From the NCBI GenBank assembly GCA_963797115.1, contig CAWCOH010000001.1, forward strand, positions 2,108,001 through 2,172,000: a stretch of DNA of 64,000 bases, in the 5' to 3' direction. The position numbers were made by a program, and so were the translations under genes. The DNA comes from AP-15 sp963797115. GTDB lineage: Bacteria; Pseudomonadota; Alphaproteobacteria; ATCC43930; CGMCC-115725. Positions 8,825 to 18,153 of the stretch are shown one piece after another. The notes under the pieces were generated by a model, which saw only the letters and a program-made list of their open reading frames with translations, was not told the origin of the DNA and did not search any database. The stretch's first letter is position 1. Each line of letters starts with the position of its first letter.

Positions 8825-9916
8825 TCAATCGAACGGTACGAAGACCGTCATCGGCCTGCTGCCGCCGGATTTCTTGACGACATAGACCGGATCCATCGAC
8901 CGGCCATGGTCGGCGTCGGTCGGGACGAGCCCCAGCAGCCTGACCGGCCCGGGGATGTCGGAGATCCCGCGAACCGGCACCCTTACCGCCCTGCCGGAAA
9001 GGACGACCCCGTTGGGCGTACGCGCTCCGACAAGCGTGAAGTTTTCATCGAGGTTGGGATCCTTCATCTCGGTCCAGCAGATGAAGTTTCGGCCGGTTGA
9101 CGCATCGATCCCTTGGTCACTACGGAAGTCGAGATCGACGAAGGTCGGGTAGTTGGGCCGGTTCGATCGCACGTCCAGCGTGAGCAGAATGAGAAAAGCC
9201 TCGGCGGATGAGAGGGGGCCCTCTAGTCTATGGTATTCGAGATTTTCCGGGACCGTTCTGTCCACCGCCTGGTAATGCCCCGCACCACCGTCGAAGACCA
9301 GGGCCGGACTTCCGGTGCGAGGATCGATATCGGTAGCGATATCGGCACGGGTAGCCAGATTGGGTTCTGCCGGTATCGCAATCGCGTCATACGACTGGGT
9401 CGCGCCCTTGCCGTCCCTTAGCAAAGCGCTGCCGATCAACCCATCATATTTGATCGGCTGATTGGTCGGACTGATCACATACCCGAGCAGATAACCCGTC
9501 GGGCAGGGGGCCACGGAAGCAAGATTGCTCCCCGTCAACGCGGGGTTCTCGGGGTTGATCACGGCCTTTCCGTCGACCGGGAGTACAATGTCGAATCGGG
9601 CCTCTCTGCAGATATACTTACCTTCGAAGTCGTCACTCGCCGGGCAAACCCAGTGAAATCTTATCTTGACCCGCTCGTCCTCAGGGCAAGTGGCGCCCAT
9701 CGGGCACTGCGTGCGAACCTCAATCTCGGTTTGGGCCCTCGTTACGCCGTCGACCGCCACCACCCCTTTCATGAACTTGGGGAAGACGACTACGCTTCCC
9801 GGCGCCTCGGCGCTGCTCGGCGTTGCCTCCGGAGGCTGCGCCAAGCTCGGCAATGGCATTCCAAGGGCTACCGTCAGCAACAGGGAAAAACCCGCGCCTT
9901 TCATCACAACTTTCAT
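8825..9916 (-). CDS. exported FPKF-family protein, copy C (divergent)
   Basis: A 363-residue divergent paralogue of copies A and B. The signal peptide is MKVVMKGAGFSLLLTVALGM, ending near SLAQ. Shared landmarks follow in order: APGSVVVFPKFMKG, TEIEVRTQCP, HWVCPAS, YICRE, APCPTGYLLGYV, KYDGLIGSALLR, LLTLDVRSNRPNYPTFV and FICW. The conserved cysteines support disulfides outside the cytoplasm. It lacks the roughly 50 extra residues that A and B carry in the middle. No -24/-12 promoter is visible in the 92 bases before its start, so it may be expressed differently. Function unknown. It is adjacent to, and in the same direction as, the sigma-54 activator. Confidence 0.75.
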   Translation of the reverse strand: MKVVMKGAGFSLLLTVALGMPLPSLAQPPEATPSSAEAPGSVVVFPKFMKGVVAVDGVTRAQTEIEVRTQCPMGATCPEDERVKIRFHWVCPASDDFEGKYICREARFDIVLPVDGKAVINPENPALTGSNLASVAPCPTGYLLGYVISPTNQPIKYDGLIGSALLRDGKGATQSYDAIAIPAEPNLATRADIATDIDPRTGSPALVFDGGAGHYQAVDRTVPENLEYHRLEGPLSSAEAFLILLTLDVRSNRPNYPTFVDLDFRSDQGIDASTGRNFICWTEMKDPNLDENFTLVGARTPNGVVLSGRAVRVPVRGISDIPGPVRLLGLVPTDADHGRSMDPVYVVKKSGGSRPMTVFVPFD

Positions 9917-10008
9917 GATTGCTTCGCCGTCTCCGCTTCTAGCGTCAATAGGTTGATATTCGGTGATCTTGTGGGGAGGGCGGGCTTGTCCCGCGAGCAG
10001 GGCAGGCG

Positions 10009-11382
10009 CTAGACCTCGGAGCGTATGTCGAACTTGCGCATCTTCTCGAACAATGTCGAGCGCCCTACGCCTAGACGTTTCGCAGCCTCTTCGATGCCGT
10101 CGGCACCGGCGAGCGCCGCGCGGATATGGTGGCGCTCGGCCCGCTCGCGGACCTCCGCGAGCGTCGGAAACGCGGCGGTATCCGGCTTCGCGGCTTCAGC
10201 GGGAGACGGCGCTTCGACGGCGATCGGCGAGAGCGCCACCGCTTGCTCCGTGGTTTCGGCGGCAAACAGCGCTTCGACGCCGATCCGTGGCGCCAGCGAG
10301 AGCGCCACCGCCTGCTCGACGCGGTTACGCAGCTCGCGCACATTGCCCGGCCAAGGATGCGCGAGCAAGGCCTGCTCGGCTTCCCGCGTGAAGCCGTCGA
10401 CATCGCGGGCAAACGCCTTTGAAAACTCTCTTATGAACAGCTGCGCGAGCGGCAGGATGTCGTTGGACCGATCGCGAAGTCGCGGAATTGTCATCCTTAT
10501 CACATTGATTCGAAAGTATAAATCCTGTCGAAAGAGACGATCGGAGACCGCGGCTTCGAGATTGGCGTTGGTCGCGCAGATGATCCGGGCACCCGTCTTG
10601 ATTGCCGCCTCGCCTCCCACGCGGGTGAAGGCGCGCTCCTCGATCAGGCGGAGCAGCTTCGCCTGCATTGGCATCGGCAACTCGCCGACCTCGTCGAGAA
10701 ACAGAATCCCGTTGCCGGCGCGCTCGACATGGCCGTGATGGCGGGCTTGGGCACCGGTGAAGGAGCCCCTCTCGTGACCGAACAGCTGGCTCTCAACCAG
10801 TTCATGAGGGATCGCGGCGCAATTGACTGCGATGAACGGCTCCTCCGCGCGGGTCGAGATCCGGTGAACGAATTTCGCCGCTACCTCCTTGCCGACGCCG
10901 CTCTCACCGGTAATCAGTAGCGAGCTGTCGATATCGGCGACGCGCCTTAAAAGTAGCTCCACCTGGCGCATCGCCTGCGAGGCACCGAGCGCGCCGGTGG
11001 CTCTCGGCTGCACCGCAATCAGCCCGGCGATGCGTTCGAGTAAATCGGTGATCTTGTATGGTTTGGTGAGATAGTCGACCGCACCCGCCTTGGTGAGGCG
11101 AACCGCCTGGTCGATCTTCCCATGGGCGGTGACGAACAAGAACGGCGTGCTGCCGAGCCGCGGGAGGGCTCGCAGAAAAATCTCCTCGCCGCTCGTGTCC
11201 GGAAGAAGGATATCGCAAACGACGAGATCGGGACGCGTGCTAATTAATCCTTCGAGCGCCTCCTGCCCCGTTTGCCACCAAAACGGTCTATAGCCTTCGA
11301 GTTCCAGCCGTTGCACAAGGGTACCGCCCACGACCGGATCGTCTTCGATGACGCCGATCCGGCCTCTCTCACGCGACGACAT
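10009..11382 (-). CDS. sigma-54-dependent response regulator (NtrC family)
   Basis: A 457-residue activator in three domains. The receiver (1-125) has EDD at 13-15, phospho-acceptor D57 in VCDILLPD, and K107 in LTKPY. The AAA+ domain (about 130-370) has Walker A GESGVGKE at 159-166, the sigma-54 contact loop as GSFTGA at 206-211, and Walker B LFLDEV around 227-232. A Fis-type helix-turn-helix closes the protein (EEAAKRLGVGRSTLFEKMRK). It should bind upstream DNA and drive sigma-54 polymerase when phosphorylated. The loop carries Ser where Ala is usual, which is tolerated in the family. The ATG has GGGAG eight bases upstream and overlaps the kinase gene by 14 bases. Nearby -24/-12 promoters are its likely targets. 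Confidence 0.92.
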   Translation of the reverse strand: MSSRERGRIGVIEDDPVVGGTLVQRLELEGYRPFWWQTGQEALEGLISTRPDLVVCDILLPDTSGEEIFLRALPRLGSTPFLFVTAHGKIDQAVRLTKAGAVDYLTKPYKITDLLERIAGLIAVQPRATGALGASQAMRQVELLLRRVADIDSSLLITGESGVGKEVAAKFVHRISTRAEEPFIAVNCAAIPHELVESQLFGHERGSFTGAQARHHGHVERAGNGILFLDEVGELPMPMQAKLLRLIEERAFTRVGGEAAIKTGARIICATNANLEAAVSDRLFRQDLYFRINVIRMTIPRLRDRSNDILPLAQLFIREFSKAFARDVDGFTREAEQALLAHPWPGNVRELRNRVEQAVALSLAPRIGVEALFAAETTEQAVALSPIAVEAPSPAEAAKPDTAAFPTLAEVRERAERHHIRAALAGADGIEEAAKRLGVGRSTLFEKMRKFDIRSEV

Positions 11383-12829
11383 GGAGCGTCTCCCTCGACT
11401 TGATTGGAAGAATTACCACCATGCGCGTCCCGACGCCGGGATATTCGACGTCGACGCGCCCGCCGAGGCGGCGGACCAGTTGACTGATGGTCCAGATTCC
11501 AAGACCCTTACTCTCCGATGAAGATGTCGGAGCGGGCGTAGTTTGATTGAGCAAGGCAGCCATACCCTCGGGCAGCCCCGGACCTTGATCAGCAACCGTG
11601 ATCTCCAGCTCCCGGTCAGCGCGTGCCACGCTAACGGCGACGAAACCCTCGTCAGGCGAGGCGGCGCACGCGTTCAACAGCAGATTGAGCGTGATTTGGC
11701 GCACCGCAGGCCCGTCGATCGCCAGTGGTTCCGTGAGGCGGTTGTCCCAGTCGAGACGCAGGCGCCGAGCACGGGTCTCATGCTGCACGAGAAAGCGCAG
11801 ATCGTCGATATCGCTTCTCGTCAAAACCGAGGTATCGGAAGTGCCCTTGTAGGTAACCAGGGTCGCGCTCACGACGTTGCGGATTCCGGCGAGCCCGCGT
11901 TTCAGGAAGTCCAGCGACGCCTGCCGCACTGCGGGATCGTGCCCATGCGCCTCGATGGTGTCGATCGCGTTGAGCATCCCGCTGAGCGGATTGTTGACCT
12001 CGTGCGCCATCCCCGAGGCGAGCCGTCCGAGCATCGCGCATTTTTCCTGCTCGGCGAGATGGGCCGCGAGGGTCTGGCGCTCGCTGAAGGCGCGCGCCAT
12101 AGCGTTGAACCGGTCGAACAGCTGACCGAACTCGCTGGCGACCCTATAACGGTAACCCGCCGGAACGGGCTCGACCCGACCTTCTCGGATCTGCTCCACG
12201 TAGCGGGTGAGAACACCCAATGGTTGCAGCATTCGCTTCAGAACGAAGTATCCGCCGAGCGCGAAGGCGAGGGTCAAGCATCCATTCACCAGGACGAGCG
12301 TGAGTAGGATTTTGCGACGCACCCGCAGCGAGCCGGCGACGTCCACCTCGGCGAAAAGGCGTCCGGCGGGGTAACCCTCGGCGCGCAGGGTCCTCGCCAG
12401 CCAGGCACGGCCGGTATCGGGGTCGAGCTCCAGGCCGTCGCCTGCCGGAAACCGGCTGCGCAACTCGCCCGGCACTGCGCTTTGGACCGGAAAGCGGCGC
12501 GGATCGGACGAAGCCAGGATCGTCCCATTCGGCAACTCAACAATGGCGAAGCGTGGTTCGACGCCGGCATATCGGTCGCCTTGCGCACGATCCAGGGCAT
12601 CGAACACCCCTCGTGCGTTTCTCCGAACGAGGGCCGGGAGCACGGCCGCAGAGAGGCCGTCGAGATAGGCGCCCGTGAGCAGTTCGAGGTTTGTCTTCTG
12701 ATCCTGGGCGAACCGCCAAAGAACGACCTGCGAAGTGGCGACGGCGACGGTGACCATTAGGCCGGCGACCAATACCGGTACCTTTACCACCAAGGGCCAG
12801 GCGGCGATGTGCCAGAGCCGGGCCGTCAC
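11369..12829 (-). CDS. membrane sensor histidine kinase
   Basis: From the GTG at 12829 the protein is 486 residues. An N-terminal membrane helix (VPVLVAGLMVTVAVAT) and a second at about 173-196 enclose a periplasmic sensor region of roughly 130 residues. A HAMP linker follows, then the dimerisation helix with phospho-acceptor H276 in GMAHEVNNP. The ATPase domain has N-box NLLLNACAASP, G1 DQGPGLP and G2 KGLGIW. It phosphorylates the response regulator encoded by the overlapping downstream gene. The frame stays open 58 codons upstream, but that part is Arg-rich and non-conserved in character, so the GTG just before the first membrane helix is preferred. The sensed signal is unknown. Confidence 0.9.
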   Translation of the reverse strand: MTARLWHIAAWPLVVKVPVLVAGLMVTVAVATSQVVLWRFAQDQKTNLELLTGAYLDGLSAAVLPALVRRNARGVFDALDRAQGDRYAGVEPRFAIVELPNGTILASSDPRRFPVQSAVPGELRSRFPAGDGLELDPDTGRAWLARTLRAEGYPAGRLFAEVDVAGSLRVRRKILLTLVLVNGCLTLAFALGGYFVLKRMLQPLGVLTRYVEQIREGRVEPVPAGYRYRVASEFGQLFDRFNAMARAFSERQTLAAHLAEQEKCAMLGRLASGMAHEVNNPLSGMLNAIDTIEAHGHDPAVRQASLDFLKRGLAGIRNVVSATLVTYKGTSDTSVLTRSDIDDLRFLVQHETRARRLRLDWDNRLTEPLAIDGPAVRQITLNLLLNACAASPDEGFVAVSVARADRELEITVADQGPGLPEGMAALLNQTTPAPTSSSESKGLGIWTISQLVRRLGGRVDVEYPGVGTRMVVILPIKSRETLHVVA

Positions 12830-13369
12830 GGCCGCGCCCCTAATGCGTTGACATGGCCGCTCCCGGCGAGCCGGATGGCGATCCTGAAGACGCTGCTCGA
12901 ATGACTGTTGAAATGAGCATGGTGCTTGACATTGGCCTCGGGCTCCCTTGCGCCAGCCGTGCGAGGAGGAATCCATGCGTGATCCGGATGCCCATTGCGG
13001 CACGACACAGACGCTCTCCCCTGCCGCTCCGCTCGGTCCCCTCCTTGTGGGCTAACGGTCGGGGCGAGCGCAGCCGAAGCTTTGGTTGTTGCATTGGCAT
13101 AATCACGTCTTATTCTAAAAAATCAACATCTTTTGTCCTTAACAAGTATGACATAGTTAACAACACAAGCCGATGACTGTTACGTCCGACGAAAACTTGT
13201 TAATGACTGCTGCCTATTTATCGCTGCGCCTTCGCCTCGGTGCGGCGGTTGCGCCGTCGATGGCGCAAATATGGGTAACAGCTATCGTCGAGACCGCCTT
13301 CTCAGATTAGGTTAGTCCCCGAAATGGTCTAATGTAGCACCCGTCCGGACCGGGTGCGTGGAGGGGTGC
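12830..13369. other. divergent intergenic region
   Basis: This stretch separates the minus-strand kinase from a plus-strand gene. It holds an A/T-rich block at about 13090-13210, unlike the surrounding GC-rich DNA and suited to divergent promoters. Just before the next gene, GCACCC and GGGTGC arms (about 13337-13357) form a hairpin next to its ribosome site. No protein-like frame or sigma-54 site was found. Confidence 0.45.
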
Positions 13370-13936
13370 ATGCGGGCGGCGTTGGCGGTATTCCTCTCGA
13401 CGGTTATGGCCTCGGCAGCATTTGGTCAAGATACGACGGCGGACAGGATTGATGCCCTGGAAAAACGCGTGCGGGCGCTTGAAGCCATCATCGGTCGGCA
13501 GCGCATGCCCGCTGCTAGAATTCCTGCGGATGCTCCTGTACCCGGCCGCGCGACATCATCGGCCGAGGCAGAAGATAAGCGACAAATGCTTCTAAAGCTT
13601 ACGAAATGGTCCGCGTCTATTAAAGAAGGGCAGTATACAAGGTCCTATTATGAGATTAACTACACTCTTCTGAATAATTATGACAAACCAGTTAAGCTGA
13701 TTGATGGAAGTATCAGATTTTTCGATCTTTCCGGAGCCGATATCATCAATATAAAACTAGACCGCTATGCCAAGATTGAACCTGGAAAAGAAGCATCCCT
13801 TAGGACCTACCATGGGATTGACAAATCCATCGACAGCGAGATGAAATTGAAAGAGTTAGCGCTGGAAAGCGTACACGCTCAGTTGGAAGTCAAAAAAATT
13901 ATGTTCCGTGACAATACGATTATCGATCTGAGGTAA
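13370..13936 (+). CDS. exported protein with coiled coil and beta domain
   Basis: The 188-residue product starts at ATG 13370, with GGAGGGG just upstream; the in-frame GTG at 13358 lies before that site. It has a signal peptide (MRAALAVFLSTVMASAAFGQ), a short coiled coil (ADRIDALEKRVRALEAIIG), a flexible Pro/Ala linker, and a C-terminal domain of alternating strands (YTRSYYEINYTLLNNYDKPV, IRFFDLSGADI). The last part resembles small immunoglobulin-like domains of exported lipoproteins, but that is only a shape argument. The second half is markedly A/T-rich compared with its neighbours, which suggests transfer. Function unknown. Confidence 0.6.
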   Translation: MRAALAVFLSTVMASAAFGQDTTADRIDALEKRVRALEAIIGRQRMPAARIPADAPVPGRATSSAEAEDKRQMLLKLTKWSASIKEGQYTRSYYEINYTLLNNYDKPVKLIDGSIRFFDLSGADIINIKLDRYAKIEPGKEASLRTYHGIDKSIDSEMKLKELALESVHAQLEVKKIMFRDNTIIDLR

Positions 13937-14219
13937 ACATTGACAGAAGGGGTAGTCGGCCGACAAGAGCTGCCATGGCGGGGCGGCTTCCCGATTTCGG
14001 TTTCTTCCTGGGGTATCCGCCCGTTGCGATGCTGTCGATGAAGGCGGTGCTCGGGGTGCGGCCGTTGATGCCGCGACCCTGATAGGTTGGCTTCGGGCGC
14101 CCTTGCGGAGGGGATTTGTTCCTGGATCTAGCTGTGAACATAGCCTATTGGTCTGCGACAAAGCGACGATCGGCGGCCGGCGAGCGCCTTCAGCCATACC
14201 ACAAGTCAGAGGTTGTCAG

Positions 14220-14744
14220 GTGAAACGAGCCGTTCTGGGGATTTTCGTCTTCGCAACCCTCGCATATGCGCCGACGGCCTACGGCGAGGATGTTAGCGGC
14301 TGGCAGGGGGCGAAGTGGGGGATGACGCCCGATGAAGTCCAGAGGACACTGAGCTATCCGACATTCGCAGCGGATTTGGCGAAGGTCTGCGGCCCAAAAT
14401 GCGTTGAAGGAGCCGCCCTGGAGCTAGACGACTATGATTTGAATGGTCAACATTTCGTCGTTCGTTTCTGGTTCACGAGGCACGATAAGCGCTTGCATGC
14501 AGTATCTATGTATGCAAAACCAGAGAACGGTAAAGATAATATAACGTTCGCAAACATGAAAGAGTTCCTCGAAACTTTGTATGGTTTGCCACAAGCCACT
14601 CAATTAAAACGTGGATATTTCATATTCACCTGGGATCTACCGTCAACCAAAATTATATTAAATGCAAATTCAACAACTAAGATGACAGTCGTGTACGAGG
14701 AGAAAACCAAGGAAGACGACGGAAAATCGCAGTCAACCCAGTGA
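14220..14744 (+). CDS. exported hypothetical protein
   Basis: The GTG at 14220 gives a 174-residue protein with a signal peptide (VKRAVLGIFVFATLAYAPTAYGE). The mature part begins WQGAKWGMTPDEVQRTLSYP, a pattern seen in small periplasmic proteins in which a Trp-Gly-Met segment starts a repeat-like alpha/beta fold. It ends in a charged tail. The frame extends 39 codons further upstream, but without a secretion signal, so the GTG is preferred. Bases toward the 3' end are A/T-rich. No function can be assigned. It converges on the GspE-type gene. Confidence 0.55.
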   Translation: MKRAVLGIFVFATLAYAPTAYGEDVSGWQGAKWGMTPDEVQRTLSYPTFAADLAKVCGPKCVEGAALELDDYDLNGQHFVVRFWFTRHDKRLHAVSMYAKPENGKDNITFANMKEFLETLYGLPQATQLKRGYFIFTWDLPSTKIILNANSTTKMTVVYEEKTKEDDGKSQSTQ

Positions 14745-14792
14745 CGATATTGATGGGCATGACCACGGTCGCCGCGGAGACTGGTACATGAG

Positions 14793-16532
14793 TTATGCCT
14801 CACTGCGGATGCAACGAACAACCTCTTCGATTGTCGTATCACCCTCCAGCACTGCCAGTAGGCCATTGTCAAATATAGGGCGCATGCCGCCCTCGACCGC
14901 GGCGCGCTCAATTGCCATATCGTCGGCGCCCTCGAAGATCAAGCGATCGATCGCGCGATTGGGCACCAACAGCTCGGCGATTGCCCGCCGCCCGCTAAAG
15001 CCGGTGCCGCGGCATTGGGGGCAGCCGACTGGGTGATAAAGCACGATCGCTCTCTCCGGCGCAAGCCGGGTCATGCCGAACCGCTCGATCAGCGCGTCCG
15101 GCGCCATTTCAACCGCCTTGCATTCTGCGCACAGCCGTCGGACCAGTCGCTGCGCCAGCACGGCTTTCAAAGTCGCTGTCATCAAATAATCCTCGAGCCC
15201 CATATCGCGGAGACGCGTCATCGTCGCCGCCGCCGAGTTCGTGTGCACGGTCGACAGCACGAGATGGCCGGTCAGCGCCGCCTGTACGGCAATCTGCGCG
15301 GTTTCGAGATCGCGGATCTCGCCGATCATTATGACGTCCGGGTCCTGCCGCAGGATCGAGCGCAGCAGGCTGGCGAAATTGAGCCCGATCTGCGGCCTCA
15401 CCTGGATCTGGTTGATGCCCCCGAGCTGATATTCGATCGGGTCCTCGACGGTCACGACGTTGCGCGCCACCGTGTTCAGCTTGAGGAGGCCGGTGTAGAG
15501 CGTCGTCGTTTTGCCGCTCCCGGTCGGGCCGGTGACCAGCACCATGCCGTTGGGCAGCTCGAGCGCCCGTTCGATCCCCAACCGGATGTCCGGCGGCAGC
15601 CCGAGCTTCTCATAATCGAACTCGACCGCGGTGCGGTCGAGCACCCGAAGCACGACCTTCTCACCGTGCAGCGAGGGTATAGAGGAGACGCGAAAGTCGA
15701 TCTCGTGACCGCGCACCGTCAGCTTGATGCGGCCATCCTGCGGCAGCCGCCGTTCGGCGATATCGAGGCGCGCCATGATCTTGATGCGCGAGATGATAGC
15801 GGCCTGCAGCCGCGCCGGCGGAGGCTCGACCTCGTGCAGCACCCCGTCATAGCGGTAGCGCACCCGCAGCCGGTCGGAGAACGGCTCCAGATGGACATCG
15901 GAGGCATGGGTTTCGACCGCTCGCGCAATCAGCTGGTTGACGAGCCGGATCACCGGCGCCTCACTCGCCAGATCTTTCAGGCGCTCGGCATCCTCCTCAG
16001 CCGGTTCGGCGTCGGGCATCATCTCGTCAAGCAGAGCGGCTTCGTCGCCGCTCGCATCCGACGTCGCATAGAGCCGGTCAAAGGCAGCTTCCAGCTCGAT
16101 TGGTACAGCGACCGCGACGCGCACGGGGCAGCGTAGCGCTGCCGCGACTGCATCCCGGGCAAAGGCGTCGAACGGGTCGGCCATAGCGAGGGTTGCGCAA
16201 TCCTCAGCAACAGCGATTGGCATCGCCCGCACTCGACGCAGAAACTTGACCTTTAGCCGATCGGCGAAGAGCGGAGCATCGGGATAGTCCGCGGGCCCAA
16301 CGAGCGGGGCTCCGATCAGCTGCACAAAGGCTTCGGCAAGTCCGCGCTCACTGACCAGCCCGAGCTGGGTCAGCACATGGTCGAGCCGGCCGGCGGTTTC
16401 GGTTGCGACACGACGCGCGCGGTCCAGCGAACGCCGGTCTATCGCTCCGCTGTCGACAAGAGAGCCACCAAGCCGGGCGAGCACCTCGGTAGGGTTCTCG
16501 GCGACCGAAGAAATAGTGGCCTCGAGGCTCAT
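14793..16532 (-). CDS. gspE: GspE/PilB-type secretion ATPase
   Basis: A 579-residue ATPase of the type II secretion / type IV pilus assembly class. The N-terminal domain (about 1-155) is the GspE N1-like fold. The motor has Walker A GPTGSGKTTTLYTG, an Asp box (VEDPIEYQLGGINQIQV), Walker B DPDVIMIGEIRD and a His box (LVLSTVHTNSAAATMTRL). A four-cysteine zinc site follows (CAEC then CPQC). It would hexamerise at the inner membrane and drive pseudopilus or pilus assembly. No other secretion gene lies beside it in this window, so it is an orphan here, and gspE versus pilB cannot be settled by context. Confidence 0.88.
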   Translation of the reverse strand: MSLEATISSVAENPTEVLARLGGSLVDSGAIDRRSLDRARRVATETAGRLDHVLTQLGLVSERGLAEAFVQLIGAPLVGPADYPDAPLFADRLKVKFLRRVRAMPIAVAEDCATLAMADPFDAFARDAVAAALRCPVRVAVAVPIELEAAFDRLYATSDASGDEAALLDEMMPDAEPAEEDAERLKDLASEAPVIRLVNQLIARAVETHASDVHLEPFSDRLRVRYRYDGVLHEVEPPPARLQAAIISRIKIMARLDIAERRLPQDGRIKLTVRGHEIDFRVSSIPSLHGEKVVLRVLDRTAVEFDYEKLGLPPDIRLGIERALELPNGMVLVTGPTGSGKTTTLYTGLLKLNTVARNVVTVEDPIEYQLGGINQIQVRPQIGLNFASLLRSILRQDPDVIMIGEIRDLETAQIAVQAALTGHLVLSTVHTNSAAATMTRLRDMGLEDYLMTATLKAVLAQRLVRRLCAECKAVEMAPDALIERFGMTRLAPERAIVLYHPVGCPQCRGTGFSGRRAIAELLVPNRAIDRLIFEGADDMAIERAAVEGGMRPIFDNGLLAVLEGDTTIEEVVRCIRSEA

Positions 16533-17103
16533 AACGGATCAGTATTCATGTCCAGCAGCATGAAATAGCATGATACTTTGCGATGGCTTCCAGAGCGCTC
16601 GGCCCCGGCTCGACGCCGCGTCACAGAAGGGGCGAGGCTTCGCTTGGTCCGTAGCCCGTCAAAGCCGCTCCCATAAGGCACCGGAACACGAAATCACAAG
16701 CTAGAGTATCCGGTAGGCACGGAGGACGCACGCTACAGTTAAGCGCCACCGCGATTCGGCAACGACAATAATACTCGATGTGCCATCGGTTGTCGAGGCT
16801 CGGCGTGGGTCATCCGCGAAGTTACCGCGTTGCGTCGCGGCGGGCGGTGATCCGCTCGGTGGTCCGAGAGCGCCGGCACAAGATCGGAAGAACGCGCATG
16901 GACTTCGCTCGAAGAAAGGAGACCATTAAGTGATTGATATAGACCTGTTATCGCCGGTGAACTCGATCGATTTCGGTGCCGAATTCGAATTTTCTCCCTA
17001 AGATCCCCTGCTCGGCAGGGAAAAGACGCGGCGTTTCCGTCCCCGCGCCGGGGCTGATATAAGGACACATGCTGCCGATCGACCACGACGACGGGTCCGC
17101 CCG
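16533..17103. other. intergenic, upstream of trpD
   Basis: About 570 bases separate the divergent gspE and trpD genes. Frames here are short or antisense extensions with no protein-like character. No tryptophan leader peptide, T-box or attenuator hairpin was visible. Promoters for both genes must lie here, but I cannot place them. Confidence 0.4.
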
Positions 17104-18153
17104 ATGACCGCCGAGAGCGGCGACCTGAAACTGTTTCTCGGCCATGTCGCCCAAGGCCGCAGCTTGAGCGAGAGCCAAGCCGAGGCGGCTTTCGAGATCA
17201 TCATGAGCGGCAATGCGACACCCTCGCAGATCGGCGCGTTTCTGATGGCGCTCCGGGTGCGCGGCGAGACCGTCGAGGAGATTGCCGGGGCGGCGCGGAT
17301 CATGCGCGCCAAGGCGGTCGCGGTCGACGCACCCCCGGGGACGATCGACACCTGCGGGACGGGCGGCGACGCCTCCGGCAGCTTCAACATCTCGACCGCG
17401 AGCGCCTTGGTCGTCGCCGGCTGCGGGGTGCCCGTCGCCAAGCACGGCAACCGCGCGCTCTCCTCGCAATCGGGCTCAGCCGATGTGCTGACCGCACTCG
17501 GCGTCAACATCGATGCCGATCTCGCGATCGTGCGCCAATGCCTGTGGGAGATCGGCATCGGCTTTCTGATGGCACCGCGCCACCATAGCGCCACCCGCCA
17601 CGTGGCGCCGACCCGCGTCGAGCTCGGCACCCGGACGATCTTCAACCTGCTCGGCCCGCTGTCTAGCCCGGCCTCCGCACCGCGCCAACTCGTCGGGGTA
17701 TTCGCGTCGGAATGGGTGCGGCCGATGGCCGAGGTGCTGGGGCGGCTCGGGCTCGAGCGCGCCTGGGTCGTGCACGGCTCCGGCCTCGACGAGTTGACGA
17801 CCGCAGGGGTGACGACCGTGGCGTCCCTCGAAGACGGCGCGGTCGAGACATTCGAAGTCTTTGCCGGGGATTTCGGGCTGCCGCCGGCACGGGTCGAGGA
17901 TCTCAGAGGCGGCACGCCCGCGTACAACGCCGGCCTGATGCGGGATCTGCTGGCTGGCAAAGGCGGCCCGTTGCGCGACGTTGTGCTGTTGAACAGTGGT
18001 GCCGCCCTGCTCGTGGCCGGGCAGGCGGCGGATCTGGAGGTTGGGATCGAGCTGGCCGCCCGGTCGATCAATTCCGGCGCGGCACGGCGCGTATTGCAGG
18101 AGCTCGTCTCCCGCACCAACGCGCCGGTCGAAGCCGAGGCGAGCGCCGAATGA
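17104..18153 (+). CDS. trpD: anthranilate phosphoribosyltransferase
   Basis: TrpD (349 residues) joins anthranilate to phosphoribosyl pyrophosphate in tryptophan synthesis. It has the glycine-rich PRPP site DTCGTGGDASGSFNIST near residue 81, KHGNRA near 117, and the anthranilate-site segment RHHSATRHVAPTR. Length matches the family. The stop overlaps the trpC start as ATGA, so the two are translationally coupled. trpG, often upstream in alphaproteobacteria, is absent. Confidence 0.97.
   Translation: MTAESGDLKLFLGHVAQGRSLSESQAEAAFEIIMSGNATPSQIGAFLMALRVRGETVEEIAGAARIMRAKAVAVDAPPGTIDTCGTGGDASGSFNISTASALVVAGCGVPVAKHGNRALSSQSGSADVLTALGVNIDADLAIVRQCLWEIGIGFLMAPRHHSATRHVAPTRVELGTRTIFNLLGPLSSPASAPRQLVGVFASEWVRPMAEVLGRLGLERAWVVHGSGLDELTTAGVTTVASLEDGAVETFEVFAGDFGLPPARVEDLRGGTPAYNAGLMRDLLAGKGGPLRDVVLLNSGAALLVAGQAADLEVGIELAARSINSGAARRVLQELVSRTNAPVEAEASAE

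Noticed and set aside
9917..10008. Sigma-54 promoter before copy C
   Set aside because: No TGGC-to-TTGC pair with correct spacing was found on the minus strand in this gap.
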